Source of the DNA: LZORAL124-50-18 sp051208045
GTDB lineage: Bacteria; Pseudomonadota; Gammaproteobacteria; Pseudomonadales; Oleiphilaceae
Direction: 5' to 3'
Assembly: GCA_051208045.1 (NCBI GenBank)
Contig: JBPJFY010000003.1
Coordinates: forward strand, 186,001 to 250,000
Length of the DNA stretch: 64,000 nt
Made by a program: the position numbers and the translations under genes. The notes below the pieces were generated by a model. The model had not been told where the DNA came from, did no database searches, and was given only the letters and a program-made list of their open reading frames with translations. Below, piece after piece: positions 41,315-51,347 of the stretch (positions are counted from its first letter, which is position 1; each line of letters starts with the position of its first letter).

Positions 41315-42483
41315 TTCACACCCTCCTGAGCAGCCTTCACCACAGATTCTGCGGCATTGGTCAGGCTGGTTGCAGCAATAATATTCAATCCACTATCCGC
41401 CAGTTTTTTAGCACCCAAATCAGCATTATTGCCTTCCAGGCGCACAACCACCGGCACCTTCACACCGACTTCTTCCACAGCACCAATAATACCGTCCGCG
41501 ATAAGATCACATCGAACAATACCGCCAAAAATGTTTACCAGAACAGCTTGAACATTTTCGTCAGACAAAATAATTTTAAAGGCTTCGGTAACACGCTCTT
41601 TGGTTGCGCCGCCACCTACGTCCAGGAAGTTCGCCGGTGCACCGCCATGCAGTTTGACAATATCCATGGTACCCATTGCCAAGCCCGCACCATTCACCAT
41701 ACAGCCAATGTTGCCGTCCAGTGCGACATAGTTCAGTTCCCACTCTGCGGCATGTGCTTCACGCTCGTCTTCCTGGGACTTGTCCCGCATACCTACCAGT
41801 TTCGGCTGACGGTACAGCGCATTGCTGTCGATGTTTACTTTCGCATCCAGACAATGCAGATTACCCGCATCGGTGATTACCAGTGGATTCACTTCCAGCA
41901 ACGCCAGGTCCTGCTCAGAGAACAGTTGGGCCAGGCCCAGGAACAGTTTAGTGAACTGTTTGATTTGATCACCTTCCAGTCCGAGCTGGAATGCAAGCTC
42001 TCGCGCCTGGTACGGCTGGGCACCCACCAGAGGATCAACCGTAGCTTTCAGGATTTTTTCGGGTGTTTCGTGGGCAACCTTCTCAATTTCTACACCGCCT
42101 TCCGTCGACGCCATAAACACAATACGGCGTGAACTACGATCAACAACCGCACCCAAATAAAGCTCTTTTGCGATATCAGTGCATTCTTCGACCAGAATCT
42201 TGCTTACAGGCTGTCCATTCTCATCCGTCTGGTAAGTGACCAGATTTTTGCCTAACCACTGGGAAGCAAAAGCTTTGATCTCATCTTTATTGCTCACCAG
42301 TTTTACGCCGCCAGCTTTGCCGCGTCCACCAGCGTGGACTTGAGCTTTTACTACCCATTTGTCACCGCCGATCTTGTCCGCCGCTTCTGCTGCTTCTTCA
42401 GGAGTATCGCATGCATACCCTTTAGAAACCGGCAAACCATACTCCGCAAAAATCTGTTTTGCCTGATATTCATGTAGATTCAT
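41311..42483 (-). CDS. sucC: succinyl-CoA synthetase, beta subunit
   Basis: 390 residues from the ATG at 42483 (MNLHEYQAKQIFAEYGLPV), the universal SucC start. An upstream ATG adding 17 residues is disfavoured. The ATP-grasp domain spans about 1-235 (KAQVHAGGRGKAGGVK binding loop; LLEVNPLVITD metal site). The C-terminal domain holds VNIFGGIVRCD and VVRLEGNNADLG. It lies about 100 bases after lpd. Confidence 0.98.
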   Translation of the reverse strand: MNLHEYQAKQIFAEYGLPVSKGYACDTPEEAAEAADKIGGDKWVVKAQVHAGGRGKAGGVKLVSNKDEIKAFASQWLGKNLVTYQTDENGQPVSKILVEECTDIAKELYLGAVVDRSSRRIVFMASTEGGVEIEKVAHETPEKILKATVDPLVGAQPYQARELAFQLGLEGDQIKQFTKLFLGLAQLFSEQDLALLEVNPLVITDAGNLHCLDAKVNIDSNALYRQPKLVGMRDKSQEDEREAHAAEWELNYVALDGNIGCMVNGAGLAMGTMDIVKLHGGAPANFLDVGGGATKERVTEAFKIILSDENVQAVLVNIFGGIVRCDLIADGIIGAVEEVGVKVPVVVRLEGNNADLGAKKLADSGLNIIAATSLTNAAESVVKAAQEGVK

Positions 42484-42579
42484 GGCTAATTTCCGTAATG
42501 ATCCATTGAATGGTTTTTTGAAAGTGTTCAGCAAGGGGGTCCCCCACTGAACAGTTTTTACAAACGCGTTAAGAAGTTG

Positions 42580-44022
42580 CTACTTCTTCTTTTTTCGATT
42601 TGCAATATGAATTGCGTTGCCATCCACCGCAAGTGCGGCTTCATGTACTGCTTCGGATAAGGTCGGGTGCGCAAAGACGGTTAATGCGAGATCTTCTGCA
42701 CTGGAGCCAAACTCCATGGCAATGACGCCTTGCGCAATCATTTCTGACGCCTGTGGCCCAACGATATGCATACCGAGAATTCGATCCGTTTTCGCATCCG
42801 CCACAATTTTCACCAGACCACTGGTTGCATTTGCTGCCATTGCCCGGCCACTGGCGGCGAAGGGGAAAGTGCCGGTTTTGTAGTCAATGCCTTGAGCCTT
42901 CGCCTGCTCTTCCGATTTACCAACCCACGCAATTTCCGGGAAAGTGTAAATAACCCCGGGAATACACTCGTAGTTCATCGCTGCCTTGTGACCAGCAATG
43001 CGCTCCGCCACCATGACACCTTCTTCAGAGGCTTTGTGTGCGAGCATAGGCCCACGAACCACATCACCAATCGCAAATACGCCTGGCACGTCTGTTTGGC
43101 AATGGTCATCAACAAAGATAAAACCACGCTCATCCAGGTTTACCCCACTGTCCGGAGCCAGCAGCCCTTCCGTGTAAGGCGCACGACCGACAGCCACAAT
43201 AAGCTTGTCGAACTTCATTTCCTGCTGGCCTTTAGCATCTTCAAAGGAGACATAGACCAAGCCTCGCTTGACTTCCGAGCCTGTGACTCGAGCCTTCAAG
43301 CGAATATCCAGTCCCTGGTTTTTGAAATGCTTCAACGAATCTTTGGCGATTTGTTGATCGACCGCGGGTAGAAACGTATCCTGCGCTTCAAGAACCGTGA
43401 CTTCTGAGCCCAATCGAGCCCAGACACTTCCCAACTCCAAACCAATAACGCCTGCGCCGATAACACCCAGACGCTTTGGCGTTTCAGTAAACTCCAACGC
43501 TCCCGTGCTATCAACAATGACATCCTCATGAAGTGGTGCAGGCGGTATCTCGATGGGTCGAGAACCCGAAGCAAGAATCACGTTCTCAGCGGAATATACC
43601 GTTGTATTACCGTTGTTATCGGTGACCTCTACCTGCTTTCCGCTTAACAGCTTGCCAGAGCCATGTATCGATTTGACGCCATTTGCCTTGAACAGAGAGC
43701 CTATGCCGCTGGTCAGGTTGGTAACAATCTGCGCCTTACGCGCGATCATCTTGGGCACATCCATCGTTACATCAGAAACATTGATTCCATGCAGAGCGAA
43801 GTCATGCTTGCTTTCTTCATACTTATGAGAGGACTCGAGCAGTGCTTTAGAAGGTATACAACCAACATTCAGACAAGTACCGCCCAACACCTGCTTGCCG
43901 GACTCTTCATTTGTCCACTTTTCAACACAGGCGGTTGATAACCCCAGCTGAGCCGCTTTTATGGCAGCCACATAACCACCAGGTCCACCACCAATAACAA
44001 TCACATCGAACTTTTCAGACAT
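42580..44022 (-). CDS. lpd: dihydrolipoamide dehydrogenase (E3)
   Basis: 480 residues. The FAD/NAD disulfide oxidoreductase re-oxidises lipoyl groups of the 2-oxoglutarate dehydrogenase complex encoded by its neighbours. The FAD site is VIVIGGGPGGYVAA. The redox pair is Cys50/Cys55 in GGTCLNVGCIPSKALL. The NAD domain has GVIGAGVIGLELGSVWARLG, and the C-terminal interface holds the catalytic HPTLSEAVHEA. The start at 44022 is preferred over one four codons earlier because GGAAAAAGAA lies directly upstream. Confidence 0.97.
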   Translation of the reverse strand: MSEKFDVIVIGGGPGGYVAAIKAAQLGLSTACVEKWTNEESGKQVLGGTCLNVGCIPSKALLESSHKYEESKHDFALHGINVSDVTMDVPKMIARKAQIVTNLTSGIGSLFKANGVKSIHGSGKLLSGKQVEVTDNNGNTTVYSAENVILASGSRPIEIPPAPLHEDVIVDSTGALEFTETPKRLGVIGAGVIGLELGSVWARLGSEVTVLEAQDTFLPAVDQQIAKDSLKHFKNQGLDIRLKARVTGSEVKRGLVYVSFEDAKGQQEMKFDKLIVAVGRAPYTEGLLAPDSGVNLDERGFIFVDDHCQTDVPGVFAIGDVVRGPMLAHKASEEGVMVAERIAGHKAAMNYECIPGVIYTFPEIAWVGKSEEQAKAQGIDYKTGTFPFAASGRAMAANATSGLVKIVADAKTDRILGMHIVGPQASEMIAQGVIAMEFGSSAEDLALTVFAHPTLSEAVHEAALAVDGNAIHIANRKKKK

Positions 44023-44047
44023 TTCTTTTTCCATTTACGAAGCTGAA

Positions 44048-45289
44048 TTAAACATCGAGGAGTATACGGGCAGGATCTTCAATGAAATCCTTAATGGCCA
44101 CCAGGAACTGTACCGCTTCTTTCCCATCGATCATTCGGTGGTCGTATGACAGTGCCAGATACATCATTGGCAACACCACAACCTGACCGTTGACGGCCAT
44201 CGGGCGGTCTTGGATCTTATGCATTCCCAGTATTGCCGTTTGAGGGGGATTGAGAATAGGTGTGGACATCAATGAGCCAAATACGCCACCATTGGATATG
44301 GTGAATGTACCACCGGTCATCTCTTCAATGGACAATTTGCCATCGCGGGCTTTCAGACCGTAATCCCGGATCGCTTTTTCGACATCCGCCAGTCCCATCG
44401 CATCGGCGTCACGTAAAACCGGAACGACCAACCCTCGATCGGAAGACACTGCCACACCAATATCCTGATAGCCGTGATACACGATATCATTACCATCAAT
44501 TGAAGCATTTACCCCCGGGAATCGCTTCAATGCCTCTGTTGCTGCTTTAACAAAGAATGACATAAAGCCCAATCGTGTGCCGTTATGCGTCTTTTCAAAC
44601 AGGTCTTTGTACTGGTTGCGCAAGTCCATGACAGGCTTCATGTTGACCTCATTAAAAGTGGTCAACATTGCCGCATTGTGCTGTGCCTCTACCAGGCGCC
44701 GTGCAATACTCGCGCGCAGGCGGGTCATCGGTACCCGTTTTTCCGGCCGCCCTTGGCCAGGCAGATTCAGACTCGGCATATTCGCGGTACTTGGCGCAGT
44801 GGATGCGGCGGGAGCAGCAGGTGCTGAGGCTACCGGTGCCGCTGGCTTACCGGAATCCATATGGAGAACCACATCTTCCTTAGTGAGCCGGCCGCCCTTT
44901 CCAGTCGCGTTGATGTCCGACGGATTTAACCCCTTCTCCTCGACCAGCTTACGCGCAGCGGGGCTCATAATCACTTCCTCAGAAGCGCTGGCCGCTGCAG
45001 CGGTTGCAGGTTGGGCTGCTTCGGCTGCAGGTGCACTCGCGGTGCCGGCTGCACCGTCGGCAAAAATACCGATTAACTCACCACTCAGAACCGTCTCGCC
45101 CTCACCTTTGATGATTGACTCGATGACACCATCCGCAGGAGCAACAACTTCCAAAACCACTTTGTCGGTTTCGATATCAACAATCAACTCGTCTCTCTCA
45201 ACAGCTTCCCCAGGCTGTTTGTGCCAGGTTGCAACCGTACCGTCCGCAACAGACTCTGGAAATGTCGGTGCTTTTATTTCAATTGTCAT
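44048..45289 (-). CDS. sucB: 2-oxoglutarate dehydrogenase E2, dihydrolipoamide succinyltransferase
   Basis: 413 residues. Core of the complex that makes succinyl-CoA. One lipoyl domain (1-75) has the lipoylated Lys43 in DIETDKVVLEV. An Ala/Pro linker follows, then the E3/E1-binding domain (about 108-142, SPAARKLVEEKGLNPSDI). A second Ala/Pro linker leads to the catalytic acetyltransferase-fold domain (about 185-413) with HRMIDG near the C-terminus. It sits 25 bases after sucA and 25 bases before lpd. Confidence 0.98.
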   Translation of the reverse strand: MTIEIKAPTFPESVADGTVATWHKQPGEAVERDELIVDIETDKVVLEVVAPADGVIESIIKGEGETVLSGELIGIFADGAAGTASAPAAEAAQPATAAAASASEEVIMSPAARKLVEEKGLNPSDINATGKGGRLTKEDVVLHMDSGKPAAPVASAPAAPAASTAPSTANMPSLNLPGQGRPEKRVPMTRLRASIARRLVEAQHNAAMLTTFNEVNMKPVMDLRNQYKDLFEKTHNGTRLGFMSFFVKAATEALKRFPGVNASIDGNDIVYHGYQDIGVAVSSDRGLVVPVLRDADAMGLADVEKAIRDYGLKARDGKLSIEEMTGGTFTISNGGVFGSLMSTPILNPPQTAILGMHKIQDRPMAVNGQVVVLPMMYLALSYDHRMIDGKEAVQFLVAIKDFIEDPARILLDV

Positions 45290-45314
45290 TTTTTATCCTT
45301 TCTCAAAATGCCTA

Positions 45315-48155
45315 TCAAACTTCAAACGCGTCATTTACCAGACGAGTCTGCTCTTCTGCGTGAACTGAACTATACCCTGAAGCCGGTGCTGCCGATGCAG
45401 GACGACCCGCATACTTCAGGTAGATTTTGGGGTTAACGGTATGTGCCGCGTTCCTCATGTGATGCTGACTACAGTACCAGGCGCCCTGGTTCATCGGTTC
45501 TTCCTGACACCAGACAACATCCGTGATTTTAGGATACTGGCCCAATACTTCTTCCAGGTCGTCTGCCGGGAAGGGGTACAACTGCTCAAGGCGAATAATG
45601 GCGGTATCTGTGATACCATCCGCTCGCCTTTTCTCCAGCAACTCGTAATACACCTTGCCGCTGCAAAGAACGACCCGCTTTACCTTCTTATTGTCGATTT
45701 CACCATTAATCTCTGGAATGACCGTCTGGAACGATCCCTCGGCCAACTCATCCAGCGTGGAGATTGCATCTTTATGCCTGAGCAAGCTTTTTGGCGTGAT
45801 CGCAATCAATGGTTTGCGCAAGGGTCGTTTCACTTGACGTCTGAGCATGTGAAACACCTGAGCGGGCGTTGTGGGCACACACACTTGAATATTGTGTTCC
45901 GCACACAACTGCAGATACCGCTCCAACCTCGCAGAGGAGTGCTCAGGCCCCTGCCCTTCGTAACCGTGGGGCAGCAGCATGGTCAAGCCGCACAAGCGAT
46001 TCCACTTGTGCTCACCACTTGTTATAAATTGGTCAATCACCACCTGTGCACCATTGGCGAAATCACCAAACTGTGCCTCCCAGATCACCAATTTGTTGGG
46101 GTTCGTGGTCGAAAAACCATACTCGAAGGCCAACACCGCTTCTTCGGAAAGGAACGAATCGTACAACTCAAACTCTGGCTGATTTTCCGCTATGTTCTGT
46201 AACGGCAAATAGGTCGACGCATCTTTCTGGTTGTGTAACACGGCATGACGATGCGAAAACGTGCCTCGTCCCACATCCTGCCCAGTGATTCTCACCGGAT
46301 GACCTTCATGGAGCAGCGTGGCATAAGCCATAACTTCGGCATAACCCCAGTTGATAGGCATGGCGCCTTGCGTCATTTTGGAACGATCTTCCAGAATTTT
46401 CTGTACCTGTCGCTGCACCGGGAAACCTTCCGGTACGAAATCCATTTTCTTTCCGACGCGCTGCAGAGTTTTCAGGTTGATTCCGGTTTTACATTTTGCC
46501 GTCCACTCGTGACCGATGAAGGGAGTCCAATCCACGTAAAGCTCTTTATTGGGCTCTTTCACCAGACTCTTGGCCACGTGTCTGCCTGCATCCAGCGCAT
46601 CCCGGTATTCTTGTTCCAGATCTTTTACGCCTTGCTCGGTCAAAACACCTTGAGAGACCAGAGTATTGGAATAAATGGACACCGTAGAAGGTTGCTTTTT
46701 GATCTGCGCATACATCAACGGCTGGGTGCCGGAAGGCTCATCCGCTTCGTTATGTCCACGCCGTCGGTAACAGAACAGATCAATGACGATATCTTTCTTA
46801 AACTGGTTGCGATAATCCACCGCCACCTGTGTAGCGAACAATACTGCTTCTGGGTCATCACCATTCACATGCAGAATGGGCGCCTGAACCATCTTGGCAA
46901 CATCGGTACAATATTCTGTTGACCGCGCATCTTCCTGCTTACTGGTGGTAAAACCAACCTGATTATTAATGACCAGATGAATTGTCCCGCCGGTGCCATA
47001 AGCACGCGTACCGGACATCTGGAAGGTTTCCATGACGACACCCTGACCAGCAAAAGCCGCATCACCATGCATTACGATGGGAACTACCTTTTCTCCGGTC
47101 AGATCGCCTCTGCGATTCTGTCTTGCCCGTACGGAGCCTTCTACCACAGGAGAGACAATTTCAAGGTGAGACGGATTAAACGCCAGCGCAAGGTGAACTT
47201 CCCCTCCCGCGGTCATTACGTTCGAGGAAAATCCCTGGTGATATTTTACGTCGCCAGAGCCGCCCTCATGGAGCTTCTTCCCTTCGAATTCGTCGAACAG
47301 CTCTTTTGGGTTTTTCCCTAGCGTATTGACCAGCACATTCAGTCGACCTCGGTGCGCCATGCCAATCACAATTTCTTTGGCACCATAGCTCCCGCTGCGC
47401 TGGATAAGTTCATCCACCAGAGGAATCAGGCTTTCCCCACCTTCCAAACCAAATCGTTTTGTTCCGGGGTATCTGGAACCCAGGTATTTCTCCAATCCCT
47501 CAGCAGCAATAAGGCGCTCCAGCAAATGCTTCTTGGTTTCAGAAGAGTATTCAGGATGTGAACGCACAGACTCCATCCGCTGCTGAAACCATCGCTTTAC
47601 GTTGGTATCAACGATATGCATATATTCAGCACCAACGGAATCGCAATACGTTTGCTCTAATCCGTCGATGATATCCTTGAGCGGCAACGTGTCTGAGCCA
47701 AAAAACAATGAACCTGTCTGGAAGTCGATATCCAAGTCCGCACGCGTCAACCCGTGATAGTGAATATCCAGATCTTCCACCGTCTCACGAACCATTAAAT
47801 TCAGCGGGTCAAGTTTGGCTTTTTGGTGTCCCCGGAAGCGATAGGCATTAATGAGCTGCAGCACTTTGATCTGTTTCTTCTCATGCTCACTCGTAACACT
47901 GGCAGGAGTGCTGCTTCCCGCGTATGCCAATCGATTCTTGGAAATATGAAGAAACTGTTCACGAATTGAGGAGTGAGAAATATCGGCCGTTATTGAATCG
48001 TCTACGCGAGGTAACTTTTCAAAATAACTTCGCCACTCTTCAGGGATGCTGTTTGGATCAGATAAGAATTTTTCGAACAGCTGCTCAACGTATGCCAGGT
48101 TCCCTCCGGCAAGATGAGACGTTTGCCAAAGCTGTTCCATTAAGCTTTCTTGCAT
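45315..48155 (-). CDS. sucA: 2-oxoglutarate dehydrogenase E1
   Basis: 946 residues from the ATG at 48155, which has AGGCGAG upstream (a longer frame to 48209 has no site). Thiamine-diphosphate enzyme that decarboxylates 2-oxoglutarate. It has the N-terminal E2-binding helix (SLMEQLWQTSHLAGGNLAYV) and the domain with EIVIGMAHRGRLNVLVN. The cofactor site is GDAAFAGQGVVMET. The pyrimidine-binding domain has GQDVGRGTFSHRHAVL. It is the first gene of sucAB-lpd-sucCD, preceded by a palindrome-rich gap after sdhB. Confidence 0.98.
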   Translation of the reverse strand: MQESLMEQLWQTSHLAGGNLAYVEQLFEKFLSDPNSIPEEWRSYFEKLPRVDDSITADISHSSIREQFLHISKNRLAYAGSSTPASVTSEHEKKQIKVLQLINAYRFRGHQKAKLDPLNLMVRETVEDLDIHYHGLTRADLDIDFQTGSLFFGSDTLPLKDIIDGLEQTYCDSVGAEYMHIVDTNVKRWFQQRMESVRSHPEYSSETKKHLLERLIAAEGLEKYLGSRYPGTKRFGLEGGESLIPLVDELIQRSGSYGAKEIVIGMAHRGRLNVLVNTLGKNPKELFDEFEGKKLHEGGSGDVKYHQGFSSNVMTAGGEVHLALAFNPSHLEIVSPVVEGSVRARQNRRGDLTGEKVVPIVMHGDAAFAGQGVVMETFQMSGTRAYGTGGTIHLVINNQVGFTTSKQEDARSTEYCTDVAKMVQAPILHVNGDDPEAVLFATQVAVDYRNQFKKDIVIDLFCYRRRGHNEADEPSGTQPLMYAQIKKQPSTVSIYSNTLVSQGVLTEQGVKDLEQEYRDALDAGRHVAKSLVKEPNKELYVDWTPFIGHEWTAKCKTGINLKTLQRVGKKMDFVPEGFPVQRQVQKILEDRSKMTQGAMPINWGYAEVMAYATLLHEGHPVRITGQDVGRGTFSHRHAVLHNQKDASTYLPLQNIAENQPEFELYDSFLSEEAVLAFEYGFSTTNPNKLVIWEAQFGDFANGAQVVIDQFITSGEHKWNRLCGLTMLLPHGYEGQGPEHSSARLERYLQLCAEHNIQVCVPTTPAQVFHMLRRQVKRPLRKPLIAITPKSLLRHKDAISTLDELAEGSFQTVIPEINGEIDNKKVKRVVLCSGKVYYELLEKRRADGITDTAIIRLEQLYPFPADDLEEVLGQYPKITDVVWCQEEPMNQGAWYCSQHHMRNAAHTVNPKIYLKYAGRPASAAPASGYSSVHAEEQTRLVNDAFEV

Positions 48156-48253
48156 GTATTGCTCGCCTTTTAATTTCGGGGACAAGCAAGTGAGAAGCCT
48201 GCACATCAAGCATCATAGATGATCATTTTGATGAAACCGCTGCCCACCGAAAT

Positions 48254-48459
48254 TACGGATGTTTTCCGTATCCCCAGGGTTTTTTCAGCCTAGACTACGG
48301 TACTTTTTGAGTACCAGTAACCACCATATACCAGTCAATGCTTGTCTGAGTAGAGTAAATCCCGAACAGCACCAACCGGCATCATCAAAAAAGTATAGCC
48401 CGTTTTTTGATCACGAGGACGTATACGAAGGTATATTTCGAAGATCTGTGGAAATATAC
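48254..48459. promoter_or_regulatory. palindrome cluster in the sdhB-sucA gap
   Basis: Four perfect dyads in about 200 bases: TACGGA/TCCGTA at 48254..48270; GGTACT/AGTACC at 48299..48315; ATCAAAAAA/TTTTTTGAT with a ten-base loop at 48384..48411; and GTATATTTC/GAAATATAC with an 11-base loop at 48431..48459. The third dyad encloses TATACT on the minus strand, a possible sucA -10. Together they suggest operator sites or RNA structure controlling sucA separately from sdh. Confidence 0.5.
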
Positions 48460-48460
48460 G

Positions 48461-48490
48461 AAAAGAGGGCACCAAATACCGGCCGCCCTC
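48461..48490 (-). terminator. terminator after sdhB
   Basis: On the minus strand GAGGGC, a 14-base loop, GCCCTC, then TTTT, starting 18 bases past the sdhB stop. It implies that sdhCDAB ends here and that sucA has its own promoter, with some read-through possible. Confidence 0.6.
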
Positions 48491-48507
48491 TACCACAAAA
48501 AACGATA

Positions 48508-49212
48508 TCAGGTCGCTCTTTGCAACAGCATGTTGCGAATGTGTCCGATTGCCTTGGTGGGATTCAAGCCTTTCGGGCAAACACTGACACAATTCATGAT
48601 GCCTCGGCAGCGGAACACACTGAATGGATCATCCAGACCCGCTAAACGCTCGGCAGTCGCTGTGTCACGACTATCAATCAGGAAGCGGTATGCCTGCAGC
48701 AACCCTGACGGCCCGATGAACTTATCCGGATTCCACCAGAAAGACGGACAGGCGGTCGAACAGCATGCGCACAAGATACACTCATACAATCCATCAAGCT
48801 TGTCACGATCTTCAATAGATTGCAGTCGCTCAATGGCAGGCGCTGGCGTGTTATTGATCAGATAAGGCTTCACCTTCTCATACTGAGCGTAGAACAGCGA
48901 CATATCTACCACGAGGTCCCGAACAACCGGTAAACCGGGAAGTGGTCGCAAGACAAGCTTGTTCTCTTCCACAACCTCAGACAGCGGTGTGATACACGCC
49001 AAGCCGTTGCGTCCGTTCATGTTCATACCATCCGAACCACAAACGCCTTCCCGGCACGATCTGCGATAGGCTACGGTTGGGTCTTTTTCTTTCAGAAGCC
49101 CCAATACATCCAGAACCATCAAGTCCTTACCTTCAGGAATCTCGAGTTCGATATCCTGCATAAAAGGCGCTTCGTCTCGATCAGGATTGTAACGATAAAT
49201 ACTGATTAACAT
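48508..49212 (-). CDS. sdhB: succinate dehydrogenase iron-sulfur subunit
   Basis: 234 residues. It carries electrons from FAD to ubiquinone. The [2Fe-2S] ligands are Cys53, Cys58, Asp61 or nearby, and Cys73 (SCREGVCGSDG). The [4Fe-4S] and [3Fe-4S] clusters bind CILCACCSTACPSFWW, CRGIMNCVSVCPKGLNP. Peripheral cytoplasmic subunit. It lies 11 bases after sdhA in sdhCDAB. Confidence 0.98.
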   Translation of the reverse strand: MLISIYRYNPDRDEAPFMQDIELEIPEGKDLMVLDVLGLLKEKDPTVAYRRSCREGVCGSDGMNMNGRNGLACITPLSEVVEENKLVLRPLPGLPVVRDLVVDMSLFYAQYEKVKPYLINNTPAPAIERLQSIEDRDKLDGLYECILCACCSTACPSFWWNPDKFIGPSGLLQAYRFLIDSRDTATAERLAGLDDPFSVFRCRGIMNCVSVCPKGLNPTKAIGHIRNMLLQRAT

Positions 49213-49223
49213 CTTGGCCTCTC

Positions 49224-50996
49224 TTAGTATGATCTGGTTTTCGGCGGAAATGCTTCAACGGTCTTGGGAGAAAAGTTAACATCGCGCTTGCCCACGCTCT
49301 TGTCAGCAGGGAAGTACAAAGAGTGCTTCAACCAGTTCTCGTCATCACGCTCGGTGAAATCATTACGTGCATGCGCGCCACGACTCTCTTTCCGTGCTTC
49401 CGCCGCTACTGCCGTTGCATAGGCAACTTCGTAAAGGTTTTCAAGCTCCAGCGCTTCAATACGCGCAGTATTGAAAGAGTCACTCTTATCTTCCAGGTGC
49501 AGACTCTTCAGCTTGCCACCGATTTCGTCCAGCAGTTTCAAGCCTTTCTGCATGCTCTCACCTTCACGGAACACACCAAAGTAAAGTTGCATGGTATTCT
49601 GAAGCTCATTTCGAACATCAGCCACTTTTTCACCGCTGGTCGATTCGTTCAGACGACTTAAACGCTTCATTGATGCGTCAATGTCAGACTCAGATGCATC
49701 GTCGGTAGAAAATCCTTCCCGCAGGGACTGCTCGATCTGGATACCCGCTGCGCGACCAAACACAACAAGGTCAAGCAGCGAGTTACCGCCCAAACGGTTC
49801 GCACCGTGAACAGAAACACAGGCAACCTCACCACAGGCATACAAACCTTCAATAACCTGATCTTTACCTTTGGCGTCTTGCGTCAGGACCTGGCCACCAA
49901 TGTTTGTTGGCAGGCCACCCATCATGTAGTGACAGGTTGGCACCACAGGCACCGGCTCTTTCACCGGGTCAACATGTGCAAATGTCTTGGACAGCTCACA
50001 AATCCCGGGCAGACGCAGATTCAGAGTTTCTTCACCCAGGTGATCCAGCTTGAGAAGTACGTGATCCTTGTTCGGGCCACAGCCACGACCTTCTAGAATT
50101 TCAAGTACCATGGAACGTGCAACGACATCACGACCCGCAAGATCCTTAGCGTTAGGCGCATAACGCTCCATAAAACGCTCGCCTTCGTTATTGATCAGAT
50201 AGCCACCTTCGCCCCGACAGCCTTCCGTCACGAGCACACCCGCACCCGCAATACCGGTGGGATGGAACTGCCACATTTCAATATCCTGAACAGGGCAGCC
50301 CGCTCTGAGCGCCATGCCCACACCGTCACCAGTGTTAATCAACGCGTTAGTCGTAGAGGCGTATATACGTCCCGCACCACCTGTTGCCAGCGTCGTTGCT
50401 TTCGCTTTGACATAAACGGTTTCACCCGTTTCAATGCAGATCGCAATCACCCCCACAACAGCGCCTTTCTGATTCTTCACCAGATCGACCGCATACCATT
50501 CATTCAGGAAGGTAGTACCGCCTTTCAGGTTGGCCTGATAAAGCGTGTGTAACAGTGCATGGCCGGTACGATCCGCCGCTGCGCAGGTACGCGCTGCCTG
50601 TCCGCCCTCGCCAAAATTCTTGGACTGTCCCCCGAATGGACGCTGATAGATACGCCCTGTTTCTGTTCGAGAGAATGGCAGCCCCATGTGATCCAACTCA
50701 AATACGGCTTGAGGCCCGACAGAACACATGTATTCAATCGCGTCCTGGTCGCCAATGTAGTCTGAGCCCTTAACAGTGTCATACATATGCCAACGCCAAT
50801 CATCATTGGGGTCTGCGCTGGCAATTGCGCAAGTGATGCCGCCTTGGGCAGACACCGTGTGAGAACGCGTCGGGAAGACCTTGGTAATACAGGCAGTTTT
50901 AATTCCGGATTCAGTCAATTGCAGTGCAGCGCGCATACCCGCGCCACCGCCACCTACGACAATCGCATCGTAGGTTAAGGTTCTTAATTTAGCCAT
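49224..50996 (-). CDS. sdhA: succinate dehydrogenase flavoprotein subunit
   Basis: 590 residues. Catalytic subunit oxidising succinate to fumarate. The FAD dinucleotide site is VGGGGAGMRAALQL. The covalent-FAD histidine is in RSHTVSAQGGI. Substrate and capping elements QFHPTGIAGAGVLVTEGCRGEGG and the HGANRLGGNSLLDLVVFGRAAG motif are complete. It starts three bases after sdhD on the same strand. Confidence 0.98.
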   Translation of the reverse strand: MAKLRTLTYDAIVVGGGGAGMRAALQLTESGIKTACITKVFPTRSHTVSAQGGITCAIASADPNDDWRWHMYDTVKGSDYIGDQDAIEYMCSVGPQAVFELDHMGLPFSRTETGRIYQRPFGGQSKNFGEGGQAARTCAAADRTGHALLHTLYQANLKGGTTFLNEWYAVDLVKNQKGAVVGVIAICIETGETVYVKAKATTLATGGAGRIYASTTNALINTGDGVGMALRAGCPVQDIEMWQFHPTGIAGAGVLVTEGCRGEGGYLINNEGERFMERYAPNAKDLAGRDVVARSMVLEILEGRGCGPNKDHVLLKLDHLGEETLNLRLPGICELSKTFAHVDPVKEPVPVVPTCHYMMGGLPTNIGGQVLTQDAKGKDQVIEGLYACGEVACVSVHGANRLGGNSLLDLVVFGRAAGIQIEQSLREGFSTDDASESDIDASMKRLSRLNESTSGEKVADVRNELQNTMQLYFGVFREGESMQKGLKLLDEIGGKLKSLHLEDKSDSFNTARIEALELENLYEVAYATAVAAEARKESRGAHARNDFTERDDENWLKHSLYFPADKSVGKRDVNFSPKTVEAFPPKTRSY

Positions 50997-50999
50997 CTA

Positions 51000-51347
51000 T
51001 TACAGTCCCCAAAGAATTTGAACGCCCCAAACGAAATACCCGAACATCACAAGGCCACAGCCTGATTGAAAGACAAATCTGACAATCCCGTTCTTAAGGT
51101 AATCGGTAGAAACAGTCCACAAACCAATCCAGGCGTGAGCACCCAATGAAATCAAAGCCAAAAGAGAAAAAATCTTCACCCACGTTTTAGCAAACAGCGC
51201 AGACCAGGTTGCAAATGTCCAGTCTGAACAGAGCAGCACATTCCACAGCATAAATATTGTGTACAGCGCAAGAACAACCCCACTGACACGCTGAACCATC
51301 CAATCGTAGACACCACTACGACCGAAACTTGTAACATTGGCTACCAT
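51000..51347 (-). CDS. sdhD: succinate dehydrogenase membrane anchor subunit
   Basis: 115 residues with three membrane helices (about 17-37, 52-76, 87-110). The heme/quinone region carries the expected histidine and aspartate: LISLGAHAWIGLW then STDYLK. With SdhC it anchors SdhAB and binds ubiquinone. Its start overlaps the sdhC end by seven bases. Confidence 0.94.
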   Translation of the reverse strand: MVANVTSFGRSGVYDWMVQRVSGVVLALYTIFMLWNVLLCSDWTFATWSALFAKTWVKIFSLLALISLGAHAWIGLWTVSTDYLKNGIVRFVFQSGCGLVMFGYFVWGVQILWGL

